Source: UBA11524 sp964383815 (GTDB taxonomy: Bacteria; Bacillota; Clostridia; Christensenellales; Aristaeellaceae). Taken from it: a DNA stretch of 12,467 bases. Where the stretch lies: NCBI GenBank assembly GCA_964383815.1, contig CAYLIC010000054.1, positions 1 to 12,467 on the forward strand, in the 5' to 3' direction. Below, one piece after another: positions 6,636 through 12,467 of this stretch. The notes below the pieces were generated by a model. It ran no database searches. It was not told the origin of the DNA and saw nothing but the letters and a program-made list of their open reading frames with translations. Positions within the stretch are counted from its first letter, which is position 1. Each line of letters begins with the position of its first letter. Position numbers and translations under genes: made by a program.

Positions 6636-6646
6636 CGCGCCCCTGA

Positions 6647-7822
6647 TTAATGGTGGAACAGACGCATGTGGGTGAAGCACATGGTCATGTGGTAGAGGTT
6701 GCAGGTGTCGATGACCTGGTCGTCACGGATGGAGCCGCCGGGCTGGGCCACATAGGAAACGCCGGAGCGCTTGGCACGCTCGATGTTATCGCCAAAGGGG
6801 AAGAAGGCATCCGAGCCCAGGGCCACGCCGGTCTGCTGATCCAGCCAGGCCCGCTTTTCGGCGGCGGTCAGGGGTTCGGGCTTTTCGGTGAAGAACCGCT
6901 GCCAGCGACCCTCGGCCAGCACCTCGTCCGCCTCATCGGAGATATAAACGTCAATGGTGTTGTCCCTGTCGGGCCGGGCGATCTTCTCCACAAAAGGCAG
7001 GTTCAGCACCTTGGGATGCTGGCGCAGCAGCCAGTTGTCCGCCTTCTGACCTGCCAGGCGGGTGCAGTGGATGCGGCTCTGCTGGCCCGCACCGATGCCA
7101 ATAGCCTGACCACCCTTGGCATAGCACACAGAATTGGACTGGGTGTACTTCAGGGTAATCAACGCAATCATCAGGTCGCGCCTTGCATCCTCGGGCAGGT
7201 CCTTATTTTCCGTCACAATGTCGTCAAGCAGCTCATTGTTAATCTTAAACTCATTCCGTCCCTGCTCGAAGGTCACGCCGAATACCTGCTTGCGCTCAAT
7301 GGGGTTGGGCTTGTAGTCCGGATCAATCTTCACAATGTTGTAGCCGCCCTTGCGCTTGGCCTTCAGGATTTCCAAGGCATCTTCGGTATACCCAGGGGCA
7401 ATGATGCCATCGGACACTTCAGGCTTGATGAGCAGGGCAGTGGCCTTGTCGCACACATCGGACAGACTGATCCAATCGCCAAAGGAGGACATGCGGTCAG
7501 CACCGCGGGCGCGGGCATAGGCGCAGGCCAGAGGAGAAAGCTCAACATTACCCACAAAGTAAATCTTCCGCAGGGTTTCATCCAGGGGCAGGCCCACAGC
7601 CGCGCCAGCGGGGCTTACATGCTTGAAGGATGCCGCCGCAGGCAGGCCCGTGGCCTCCTTCAGCTCCTTCACTAACTGCCAGCCGTTGAGGGCATCCAGA
7701 AAGTTGATGTAGCCAGGCTTGCCGTTGAGCACCTCAATGGGTAATGAACCTTCTTCCATAAAAATACGGGAAGGCTTCTGGTTGGGGTTGCAGCCGTATT
7801 TCAGTTCCAGTTCCTGAGCCAT
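6647..7822 (-). CDS. purH: AICAR transformylase (PurH C-terminal-type domain only)
   Basis: Step 9 of the pathway: transfer of a formyl group from 10-formyl-tetrahydrofolate to AICAR, giving FAICAR. The 391-residue protein begins directly with the transformylase fold. It lacks the ~200-residue N-terminal IMP cyclohydrolase (MGS-like) domain of the ~510-residue bifunctional PurH. The catalytic Lys67-His68 pair lies in SFKHVSPAGAAVG; other family motifs are KYTQSNSVCYAK, GIGAGQQSR, SDAFFPFGD and QPGGSIRDD. The ATG start is seven bases after AGGAGGAG. The missing activity is supplied by the separate PurO-type cyclohydrolase encoded 17 bases upstream. The short N-terminus is not a truncation artefact: the gene has its own RBS and start, and no cyclohydrolase-domain remnant precedes it. 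Confidence 0.95.
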   Translation of the reverse strand: MAQELELKYGCNPNQKPSRIFMEEGSLPIEVLNGKPGYINFLDALNGWQLVKELKEATGLPAAASFKHVSPAGAAVGLPLDETLRKIYFVGNVELSPLACAYARARGADRMSSFGDWISLSDVCDKATALLIKPEVSDGIIAPGYTEDALEILKAKRKGGYNIVKIDPDYKPNPIERKQVFGVTFEQGRNEFKINNELLDDIVTENKDLPEDARRDLMIALITLKYTQSNSVCYAKGGQAIGIGAGQQSRIHCTRLAGQKADNWLLRQHPKVLNLPFVEKIARPDRDNTIDVYISDEADEVLAEGRWQRFFTEKPEPLTAAEKRAWLDQQTGVALGSDAFFPFGDNIERAKRSGVSYVAQPGGSIRDDQVIDTCNLYHMTMCFTHMRLFHH

Positions 7823-7839
7823 GGTTTTTCTCCTCCTGC

Positions 7840-8559
7840 TTAGGCGTTCTTATTGATGATGCGGGTATCGGCCTTGCCGGTTTCCAGGTTGATATAGCGG
7901 ACAAACAGGCTTACCTTGTTGTCGGCATTCAGGCTATTCCACACGTTCTGGGTAAAGGTGTCAATATCGCCCGCCAGCGCCACCTTTTCCGGTTCCCCCT
8001 CAAAGGAGGGAATGGGGCTGCCATCGCACCTGTAGGTGTGGATGAAGTGGCCCACCCCTGCCTTGGGCTGGCAGTAATCGTAGAAAAAACGCTGCACGCT
8101 GGTTTCATCCCCGTTGTCGGACTTGAGGATGGACAGCCTGTAAGCAGCCTCGCCGCCCTCCACCTTCACCACACCGGAAATGCGGGGTGTCCAGTTGGGC
8201 GCGTCGTCCTCAAAGGTGCGGGTGCGCAGTGCATCCTCAAAGGTTTTGCCTGAAGCCATGAAATCAAACACCGTGTCTGTCTGGTCGCCATTGGTGACGA
8301 TGGTGTTCATTCCGTCCGCCATGACCCGCACAGGGGCATAGATAATCAGGTGGGGGTCAACCATTTTGCTCTCATCGTAGGCCTTGGTAATGATGCCCCC
8401 GTCCTTCTCCACAAACACCCGGTTGCGGCTGTTGATGCTGCGGCCCATAATGAAATAGGCAATCACAGCGTTTTTACCCTCGTCATCCACACCCAGCACA
8501 ATGCCGCGCCCGGGATAGCTGTTGTCGGAAAGGAGCTGGTTCAAATCATAGGTCTGCAT
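7840..8559 (-). CDS. purO: IMP cyclohydrolase, archaeal PurO-like family
   Basis: Final step: ring closure of FAICAR to IMP. The 239-residue protein resembles the PurO-type IMP cyclohydrolase family (Pfam IMP_cyclohyd), first known from archaea. Its N-terminal signature runs from YPGRGIVLG (residues 15-23) to GRSINSRNRVF (39-49). It is unrelated in fold to the cyclohydrolase half of bifunctional PurH. Upstream in-frame ATGs exist at 8580, 8574 and 8565, but 8559 is chosen: GGAGG stands eight bases before it, and the other sites have no or badly spaced ribosome binding sites. With this start the gene overlaps the end of purN by 14 bases. Its position directly before the transformylase-only purH supports the assignment. 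The symbol is by family; bacterial annotations often give none. Confidence 0.9.
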   Translation of the reverse strand: MQTYDLNQLLSDNSYPGRGIVLGVDDEGKNAVIAYFIMGRSINSRNRVFVEKDGGIITKAYDESKMVDPHLIIYAPVRVMADGMNTIVTNGDQTDTVFDFMASGKTFEDALRTRTFEDDAPNWTPRISGVVKVEGGEAAYRLSILKSDNGDETSVQRFFYDYCQPKAGVGHFIHTYRCDGSPIPSFEGEPEKVALAGDIDTFTQNVWNSLNADNKVSLFVRYINLETGKADTRIINKNA

Positions 8560-9169
8560 GGGCATATCCTCCATTCTCATTCAGGGATGCGGCCACATCC
8601 TCCACGGCCCTGGGCAACAGCAGCCATTCAGCCTGCTCCATTACCCGGCGCTGAAGGGTTTCCGGGGTATCGCCGGGCAGCACCTCCACCGCCTTTTGGG
8701 CGATGATCTGCCCGCCATCGGGAATCTCGTTGACAAAGTGTACCGTGGCGCCGGTGACCTTCACGCCCTTTGCCAGCGCTGCCTCATGTACCTTCAGCCC
8801 GTAATAGCCTGCACCGCAGAAGGAGGGAATCAGGCTGGGGTGAATGTTCAGGATGCGGTGGTCATAGGCCCGGATCACATTCTCTGGCAGGATGGTCAGG
8901 AAGCCCGCCAGCACCGCCATGTCAATGTGATGCTCCTGCAAAACCGCCAGCAAACGCGCGCCATAGGCCTCAATGGCCTCGCCCTTTTCCTTGTGCACCA
9001 CCACAGCAGGAATGCCTGCCTTGGCGGCCCGCTCCAGGGCGTAGGCTTTGCTGTTGGAGGCAATCACCAGCGCCAGCTGGGCGGAGGGAATCTTCCCCGC
9101 CGCCTTGGCATCGATGATGGCCTGCAAGTTGGTTCCCCCACCGGACACCAGCACCGCTGCCCTTACCAT
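8546..9169 (-). CDS. purN: Phosphoribosylglycinamide (GAR) formyltransferase, folate-dependent
   Basis: Step 3: GAR plus 10-formyl-tetrahydrofolate give FGAR. At 207 residues it has the usual PurN length. The glycine-rich SGGGTNLQAII is at residues 9-19. The catalytic set matches E. coli Asn106/His108/Asp144: Asn108 and His110 in NIHPSLIPSF, and Asp151 in IPDGGQII. The FCGAGYYGLKVHEAAL stretch is typical of Firmicute enzymes. The ATG overlaps the purM stop (ATGGTAA, seven bases) and the tail overlaps the next gene by 14 bases, so translation is probably coupled on both sides. With formate-dependent PurT absent here, the pathway depends on folate at steps 3 and 9. Confidence 0.96.
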   Translation of the reverse strand: MVRAAVLVSGGGTNLQAIIDAKAAGKIPSAQLALVIASNSKAYALERAAKAGIPAVVVHKEKGEAIEAYGARLLAVLQEHHIDMAVLAGFLTILPENVIRAYDHRILNIHPSLIPSFCGAGYYGLKVHEAALAKGVKVTGATVHFVNEIPDGGQIIAQKAVEVLPGDTPETLQRRVMEQAEWLLLPRAVEDVAASLNENGGYAHADL

Positions 9170-10203
9170 AGCTCCACACCCTTTTCTCCGGGGACGATTT
9201 CACCCAGGATGTACGCGCCGGGCTCTTCATTGGCATGCAGGATGTCCAGGGCCTTTTGCGCCTGCTCCTTCGCCACGGTAATCACCATGCCCACACCCAT
9301 GTTGTAGGTGTTGAACATGTCCCGCTCCGGCACATTGCCTTCCCGGGCAATGATGTCGAAGATGGGCAGCACCCGCACATCGCTGCGCTTGATTTTTGCG
9401 CACAGGCCCTCGGGCAAGGCCCGGGGAATGTTTTCGTAGAAGCCGCCGCCGGTAATGTGGCTGATGGCACGAGGCTGAACTTCCTTTAAGAGCGCCATCA
9501 CAGGCTTCACATAGATCTTTGTGGGTGTCAGCAGCGTTTCCCACAGGGACTTATCCAGCTCCGGATAGGTGCGGTCGGCAGCATCGGGAGCATCCAGGCT
9601 GAACACCTTGCGCACCAGGGAGAAGCCGTTGGAGTGAACACCGGTGGAGGGCAGTGCAATCATTACATCTCCAGCCTGCATGGTGCTGTGGTCGATGATG
9701 CGGCTTTTGTCCACCACGCCCACGGAAAAGCCCGCCAGGTCGTAATCCTCATCAGGCATCATGCCGGGATGCTCCGCTGTTTCGCCGCCAATCAGGGCAG
9801 AAGCCGCCTGCACGCAGCCTTCTGCCACGCCGGACACGATGGAGGCAATCTTCTCAGGAACATTCTTGCCGCAGGCAATGTAGTCCAGGAAGAACAGCGG
9901 CTTTGCACCGCAGCAGATGACATCATTCACGCACATGGCAACGCAGTCAATGCCAATGGTATCATGCTTGTCCATCAGCATGGCCAGCTTGATTTTCGTG
10001 CCCACACCATCCGTGCCGGACACCAGCACAGGCTCGGTCATGCCCGCCAGGTTCAGGCCAAACAGGCCGCCAAAGCCGCCAATATCCTCCATGCAGCCCT
10101 CTGTTTTGGTGCGGGCTACATGCTTCTTCATCAGCTCCACAGCCTTGTATCCAGCCACAATATCCACGCCAGCGGCCTTGTAGCTTGCGCTTTCACTTTT
10201 CAT
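9163..10203 (-). CDS. purM: Phosphoribosylformylglycinamidine cyclo-ligase (AIR synthetase)
   Basis: Step 5: ATP-dependent closure of FGAM to AIR. The product has 346 residues, the normal length. Visible motifs: SGTDGVGTKIKLA (residues 62-74), MCVNDVICCGAKPLFFLDYIA (start 90), IGGETAEHPGMM (138-149), STGVHSNGFSLVRK and HITGGGFYENIPRALP. The open frame runs 71 codons further upstream into purF, but the ATG at 10203 is preceded by GAGGAGGAG at seven bases and gives the family-standard N-terminus. The gap to purF is 16 bases; the stop overlaps purN. No missing residues noted. Confidence 0.97.
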   Translation of the reverse strand: MKSESASYKAAGVDIVAGYKAVELMKKHVARTKTEGCMEDIGGFGGLFGLNLAGMTEPVLVSGTDGVGTKIKLAMLMDKHDTIGIDCVAMCVNDVICCGAKPLFFLDYIACGKNVPEKIASIVSGVAEGCVQAASALIGGETAEHPGMMPDEDYDLAGFSVGVVDKSRIIDHSTMQAGDVMIALPSTGVHSNGFSLVRKVFSLDAPDAADRTYPELDKSLWETLLTPTKIYVKPVMALLKEVQPRAISHITGGGFYENIPRALPEGLCAKIKRSDVRVLPIFDIIAREGNVPERDMFNTYNMGVGMVITVAKEQAQKALDILHANEEPGAYILGEIVPGEKGVELW

Positions 10204-10219
10204 GGGAATGCTCCTCCTC

Positions 10220-11632
10220 TTATTCGATGGGCTTTTCGTGCCTGGGGGTCTGGTCGCGCCGGGGCGGATCCACCGGATATTCGCCAGTGAAGCAGCCCTT
10301 GCACAGGTGCAGGTTGCAGCCCTTTGCCAGCCTGTCGCAGGCCTCAATGGACAGGAAGCCCAAGCTGTCCACACCAATAATCTGGGCAATCTCCTCCACG
10401 GTGTGGTTGGCGGCAATCAGGTCCTTGGTGGAGCCCACATCCGTGCCGAAATAGCAGGGACGGATGAAGGGCGGCGAGGACAGGCGCATGTGAACTTCCT
10501 TTGCACCTGCATCCCGCAGCAGCTTGATGATGGGAATGGACGTGGTGCCGCGGACAATGGAATCGTCCACCATCACCACCCGCTTTCCCTTCACCGTAGC
10601 GGAAACCACGTTCAGCTTAATGCGCACAGCATCCTGGCGCTCCTTTTGCGTGGGCTGGATGAACGTGCGCCCAATGTACTTGTTCTTGATAAACCCAATA
10701 CCATAGGGGATGCCGCTCTCCCTTGCATAGCCCAGGGCAGCATCCAGTCCGCTGTCCGGTACGCCAATGACCACATCGGCCTCCACAGGGTGCTCCTGGG
10801 CCAGGAACGCCCCTGCCTGGCAGCGGGCCTCGTGAACGCTGGCACCATCAATCACGGAATCGGGCCGGGCATTGTAGATATATTCAAACACGCACAGGCC
10901 CGTTTCCTCGCGCCTGTCAGGCTTCATGGCGCGGATACCCTCCTTGGTGACAACCACCACCTCGCCCGGCTCCACATCCCGCAGGAAGGTTGCGCCAATG
11001 GCGTTGAACGCGCAGGACTCGGAGGCAAACACCACGTCCTCTCCCAAGGCACCCATGCACAGGGGGCGAATGCCCTGGGGGTCGCGGGCCGCAATGAGCT
11101 TGGTGGGGCTCATCAGCACCAGGGAATAGGCGCCCTTGATAACCTTCATGGCGGCGCGCACCGCCTCCTCAATGGATCCGCAGCGCATCCGCTCCTGAAT
11201 CACCGCGTAGGCAATCACCTCGCTGTTGGAGGAGGTGTGGAAAATCATACCCTGCTGCTCCAGGGCCTCGCGAATCTCAATGGCGTTGGTCAGGCAGCCG
11301 TTGTGGGCCAGTGCCATGGCGCCCTTCAGATGGTTGATGAGAAGCGGCTGAATGTTCTCACTGGCAAGGCCCACCTTGCCATACAGGCAATGACCAATCG
11401 CCATCTGTCCCTCCGGGATTTTCTTCAGGCTTTCCCCGGTAAGCACCTCGTTCACCAGGCCCGGGCCCTTGTGGCAGCCAATGACCCCGTCGGTATTCAC
11501 CGCAATGCCGCAGCTCTCCTGGCCCCGGTGCTGCAGGGCATACAGCGCATGGTAGGTCTCCGGCACCACCGTTTCCCCAGAGCGGCGGAAAATGCCAAAC
11601 ACGCCGCACTCCTCGTGGAGCTTTTCCATCAT
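10220..11632 (-). CDS. purF: Amidophosphoribosyltransferase, Fe-S type, with altered glutamine pocket
   Basis: Committed first step: PRPP plus glutamine give 5-phosphoribosylamine. The 470-residue protein has a short propeptide (MMEKLHEE) ending before the class II amidotransferase nucleophile Cys9 (ECGVFGIF). The phosphoribosyltransferase domain carries the PRPP loop VVMVDDSIVRGTTS (352-365). Cys247, Cys393, Cys444 and Cys447 match the four 4Fe-4S ligands of the B. subtilis enzyme. The oxyanion pair Asn111-Gly112 is kept. Unusually, the equivalents of E. coli Arg73, Thr76 and Asp127 are Leu83, Lys86 and Asn136, so the glutamine-binding site is changed while the rest looks intact. Two adjacent ATGs (11632, 11629) both follow AGGGG; either may start. 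A 48-base gap separates it from purE. Confidence 0.96.
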   Translation of the reverse strand: MMEKLHEECGVFGIFRRSGETVVPETYHALYALQHRGQESCGIAVNTDGVIGCHKGPGLVNEVLTGESLKKIPEGQMAIGHCLYGKVGLASENIQPLLINHLKGAMALAHNGCLTNAIEIREALEQQGMIFHTSSNSEVIAYAVIQERMRCGSIEEAVRAAMKVIKGAYSLVLMSPTKLIAARDPQGIRPLCMGALGEDVVFASESCAFNAIGATFLRDVEPGEVVVVTKEGIRAMKPDRREETGLCVFEYIYNARPDSVIDGASVHEARCQAGAFLAQEHPVEADVVIGVPDSGLDAALGYARESGIPYGIGFIKNKYIGRTFIQPTQKERQDAVRIKLNVVSATVKGKRVVMVDDSIVRGTTSIPIIKLLRDAGAKEVHMRLSSPPFIRPCYFGTDVGSTKDLIAANHTVEEIAQIIGVDSLGFLSIEACDRLAKGCNLHLCKGCFTGEYPVDPPRRDQTPRHEKPIE

Positions 11633-11666
11633 CAGTACCCCTCTCGTTTATATCAGTTGCAAAGGG

Positions 11667-11680
11667 AATGTTCGTGTTTT
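11667..11680 (-). promoter_or_regulatory. PurBox-like motif in the purE-purF gap
   Basis: AAAACACGAACATT on the minus strand matches the Bacillus PurR box consensus AAWWWCCGAACWWT at 12 of 14 positions, including the CGAAC core. It is a single copy, right after the purE stop, with no promoter beside it. It could be chance; whether this organism has PurR is unknown. Confidence 0.25.
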
Positions 11681-12166
11681 TCAGTCAATCATCAGCGCAT
11701 TGTTCTTGGCGATCACCGCATCATGCTGTGCCTGGCGCTGGGCGTCCAGCTTCCGGGTCAGGCCGGCATCCTCAATGGCCAGCATCTGGGCCGCCAGCAG
11801 GGCAGCATTGGCCGCGCCATCAATGGCCACGGTGGCCACCGGCATGCCCGAGGGCATCTGCACGGTGGAGAGCAGCGCGTCCAGGCCATCCAGCGTGGAG
11901 GACTTCACCGGAATGCCAATCACCGGCAGGGTGGTCTGCGCCGCCAGCGCGCCAGCCAGGTGGGCCGCCTTGCCCGCCGCAGCAATCAGCGCGCCAAAGC
12001 CCGCATCCCTTGCCCCGCTTGCAAAAGCCGCCGCCTCCACCGGTGTGCGGTGGGCGGAATAAACATGAACCTCAAAGGGGATGTCCAGCTTGCGCAGCTG
12101 CTCAAAGGCAGGCTTCAGCACCGGCAAATCGCTGTCGCTGCCCATCACAATACCAACTTTTTTCAT
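11681..12166 (-). CDS. purE: N5-carboxyaminoimidazole ribonucleotide mutase (PurE, class I-like)
   Basis: Step 6: produces CAIR, either by mutation of N5-CAIR (class I, with PurK) or by direct carboxylation of AIR (class II). The 161-residue length is typical. Motifs: GIVMGSDSDLPV (5-16), the phosphate/substrate loop YSAHRTP (36-42) with His39, AAAGKAAHLAG (62-72), GIPVKSS (84-90) and PSGMPVATVAI. The usual Pro in AAHLPG is Ala here. The ATG follows AAGAGG at nine bases. It is the first gene of the operon, behind a leader containing a terminator. PurK is not in the window, so the class cannot be settled by context; motifs lean towards class I. Confidence 0.95.
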   Translation of the reverse strand: MKKVGIVMGSDSDLPVLKPAFEQLRKLDIPFEVHVYSAHRTPVEAAAFASGARDAGFGALIAAAGKAAHLAGALAAQTTLPVIGIPVKSSTLDGLDALLSTVQMPSGMPVATVAIDGAANAALLAAQMLAIEDAGLTRKLDAQRQAQHDAVIAKNNALMID

Positions 12167-12197
12167 ACCCTTGCGCCTCTTTCACTCAGTCGAAATC

Positions 12198-12236
12198 AAA
12201 ACAAAAGAGCCAGTGCCCCTAGCCGACACTGTGCTC
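12198..12236 (-). terminator. Intrinsic terminator (attenuator candidate) upstream of purE
   Basis: On the minus strand GAGC-A-CAGTG pairs with CACTG-GCTC around an 11-base loop: a 9-bp stem with one bulge. The tract TTTTGTTTT follows at once (12206-12198). It stands between the operon promoter and purE, so RNA must read through it for the operon to be expressed, which is the layout of transcription attenuation. Confidence 0.65.
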
Positions 12237-12238
12237 CC

Positions 12239-12304
12239 TTATACGACCGTATTTCCAGCCCGGCCCGCCTGGCTGTGCAGAAAACCGATACAAGACCGCT
12301 TCAT
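12239..12304 (-). CDS. Possible 21-residue leader peptide upstream of purE
   Basis: An ATG at 12304 follows AAGGGGG at seven bases and opens 21 codons (MKRSCIGFLHSQ then AGRAGNTVV), ending at TAA just three bases before the terminator stem. Its position in an operon leader, good ribosome binding site and stop next to the terminator suggest that its translation might influence the fold. It is not enriched in one amino acid as classic attenuator peptides are. It may be a chance frame inside a structured RNA. Confidence 0.35.
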   Translation of the reverse strand: MKRSCIGFLHSQAGRAGNTVV

Positions 12305-12334
12305 ACCTCAACCCCCTTGCCGAACTTCATGCTT

Positions 12335-12363
12335 ATTGTACCGTAAGCCGAACCTTCTGTCAA
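12335..12363 (-). promoter_or_regulatory. Consensus sigma-A promoter of the purine operon
   Basis: A perfect -35 TTGACA (12363-12358) and a -10 TACAAT (12340-12335, 5 of 6) are separated by 17 bases. The predicted start is near 12330, giving a leader of about 160 bases before purE. CGAAC motifs (plus strand 12320-12327, 12348-12356, 12372-12380) lie within and beside it and could be repressor contacts. Confidence 0.85.
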
Positions 12364-12371
12364 GGGAAAAG

Positions 12372-12380
12372 ACGAACGTT
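12372..12380 (+). promoter_or_regulatory. PurBox-like CGAAC motif upstream of the purine promoter
   Basis: ACGAACGTT with an AAAAG flank matches the PurR box consensus at about 11 of 14 positions. Related CCGAACCTT occurs at 12348-12356 inside the promoter spacer and CCGAACTT at 12320-12327 near the start point. All three are in the same orientation, unlike the inverted pair used by B. subtilis PurR, so the assignment is weak. Confidence 0.3.
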
Positions 12381-12412
12381 CTTCTGCAAATTTGGAATTT
12401 TGTTTTTATTTT

Positions 12413-12467
12413 TTACCGATTTCCGTACATCTTCTCGTAATACTGCTGATACTCACCGGAGATAATC
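12413..12467 (-). CDS. C-terminal end of an unidentified upstream gene (partial)
   Basis: On the minus strand 17 codons (IISGEYQQYYEKMYGNR) run from the window edge to a TAA at 12415-12413. They are followed by A/T-rich DNA and then the purine operon promoter. The open frame and the change to A/T-rich non-coding DNA after the stop suggest a real gene end. The tail is rich in Tyr and charged residues but too short to assign. It reads in the same direction as the operon; no strong terminator follows it. Confidence 0.4.
   Translation of the reverse strand, partial: IISGEYQQYYEKMYGNR

Larger units (their letters stand above)
6409..6646. other. Hairpin cluster between purH and purD (REP-like)
   Basis: This 238-base gap holds four perfect hairpins: 6435-6459, 6469-6491, 6585-6607 and 6615-6635. 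Each has a 9-11 bp stem and a three-base loop. The middle two share the CTTAAGGG stem and are followed or preceded by an inverted repeat (6487-6504 against 6572-6589), so the array is laid out roughly as a mirror image about a ~65-base GC-rich centre. No hairpin is followed by a T run on the minus strand, so these are not ordinary terminators. Effects on mRNA processing or stability within the operon are possible. Confidence 0.85.
12167..12412 (-). promoter_or_regulatory. Regulatory leader and promoter region of the purine operon
   Basis: This 246-base non-coding region contains, in the direction of transcription, an A/T-rich stretch after the upstream gene, CGAAC motifs, a consensus promoter, a short open frame, a palindrome (ATACGGTCGTAT near 12241-12252) and a terminator hairpin ending 32 bases before the purE start. 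The middle part can also fold locally: CAGCC/GGCTG, enclosed by TTGTAT/ATACGG with wobble pairs. An AGCCAG in the leader could instead pair with CTGGCT in the terminator's 3' arm. I do not recognise a known riboswitch consensus. Confidence 0.6.

Noticed and set aside
9163..10416. A longer purM start within purF
   Set aside because: The extra N-terminus is the purF coding sequence read in another frame. The ATG at 10203 has a strong RBS and the standard AIR synthetase N-terminus.
11641..11680. A second promoter between purE and purF
   Set aside because: TATAAA at about 11650 resembles a -10 hexamer, but no -35 hexamer occurs at suitable spacing.
12301..12330. A 9-codon frame (ATG at 12330) at the start of the purine leader
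   Set aside because: It begins at or before the predicted transcription start and has no ribosome binding site.
12167..12340. A guanine or ZTP riboswitch before purE
   Set aside because: I found none of the conserved junction or loop sequences of these aptamers. The position is right, but the sequence does not support the call.
10202..12346. A 714-codon open frame on the plus strand opposite purF and purE
   Set aside because: It lies antisense to two well-conserved enzymes in a GC-rich region, is rich in His, Gln, Gly and Ala in the manner of shadow frames, and matches no known family. Similar long frames at 2639-4096, 306-1043 and 4163-5047 were rejected for the same reason.

Overview
This 12.5 kb stretch (GC-rich overall, strong AGGAGG-type ribosome binding sites) looks like a chromosomal piece of a Clostridia-class Firmicute, most likely an Oscillospiraceae/Ruminococcaceae-type gut anaerobe. 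That placement is inference. It rests on the single-chain ~1228-residue PurL, the PurH-type AICAR transformylase without its cyclohydrolase half paired with a separate PurO-type IMP cyclohydrolase, an iron-sulfur type PurF, and the many perfect three-base-loop hairpins between genes. All recognised genes are on the minus strand.

From right to left, the right edge holds the last 17 codons of an unidentified gene. Next comes a textbook sigma-A promoter (12335-12363), then a ~160-base leader with a 21-codon open frame and an intrinsic terminator placed before purE. This arrangement suggests attenuation of the whole operon. The de novo purine operon follows: purE, purF, purM, purN, IMP cyclohydrolase, purH (transformylase domain only), purD and purL. 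The genes overlap or lie within 50 bases of each other, except for a 238-base gap between purH and purD that carries four perfect hairpins. Together they cover every step from PRPP to IMP except SAICAR synthetase (PurC) and adenylosuccinate lyase (PurB); PurK and the AMP/GMP branch genes are also outside the window. The operon ends in a 392-base hairpin-rich spacer with a strong minus-strand terminator at 1142-1173.

The left 1.05 kb holds what appears to be a DNA-inversion switch. A complete tyrosine recombinase (216-1052, minus) ends inside a 20-bp sequence that recurs as a perfect inverted repeat 148 bp away (36-55 and 204-223). The segment between carries a promoter that points rightward at present, into the antisense strand of the recombinase gene. 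Just outside the left repeat, a strong ribosome binding site and a GTG start a gene that leaves the window at base 1. Flipping the segment would aim the promoter at that gene. This is the most interesting part of the window. A second notable point is PurF: its amidotransferase domain looks intact, but three residues of the glutamine pocket (equivalents of E. coli Arg73, Thr76 and Asp127) are replaced.
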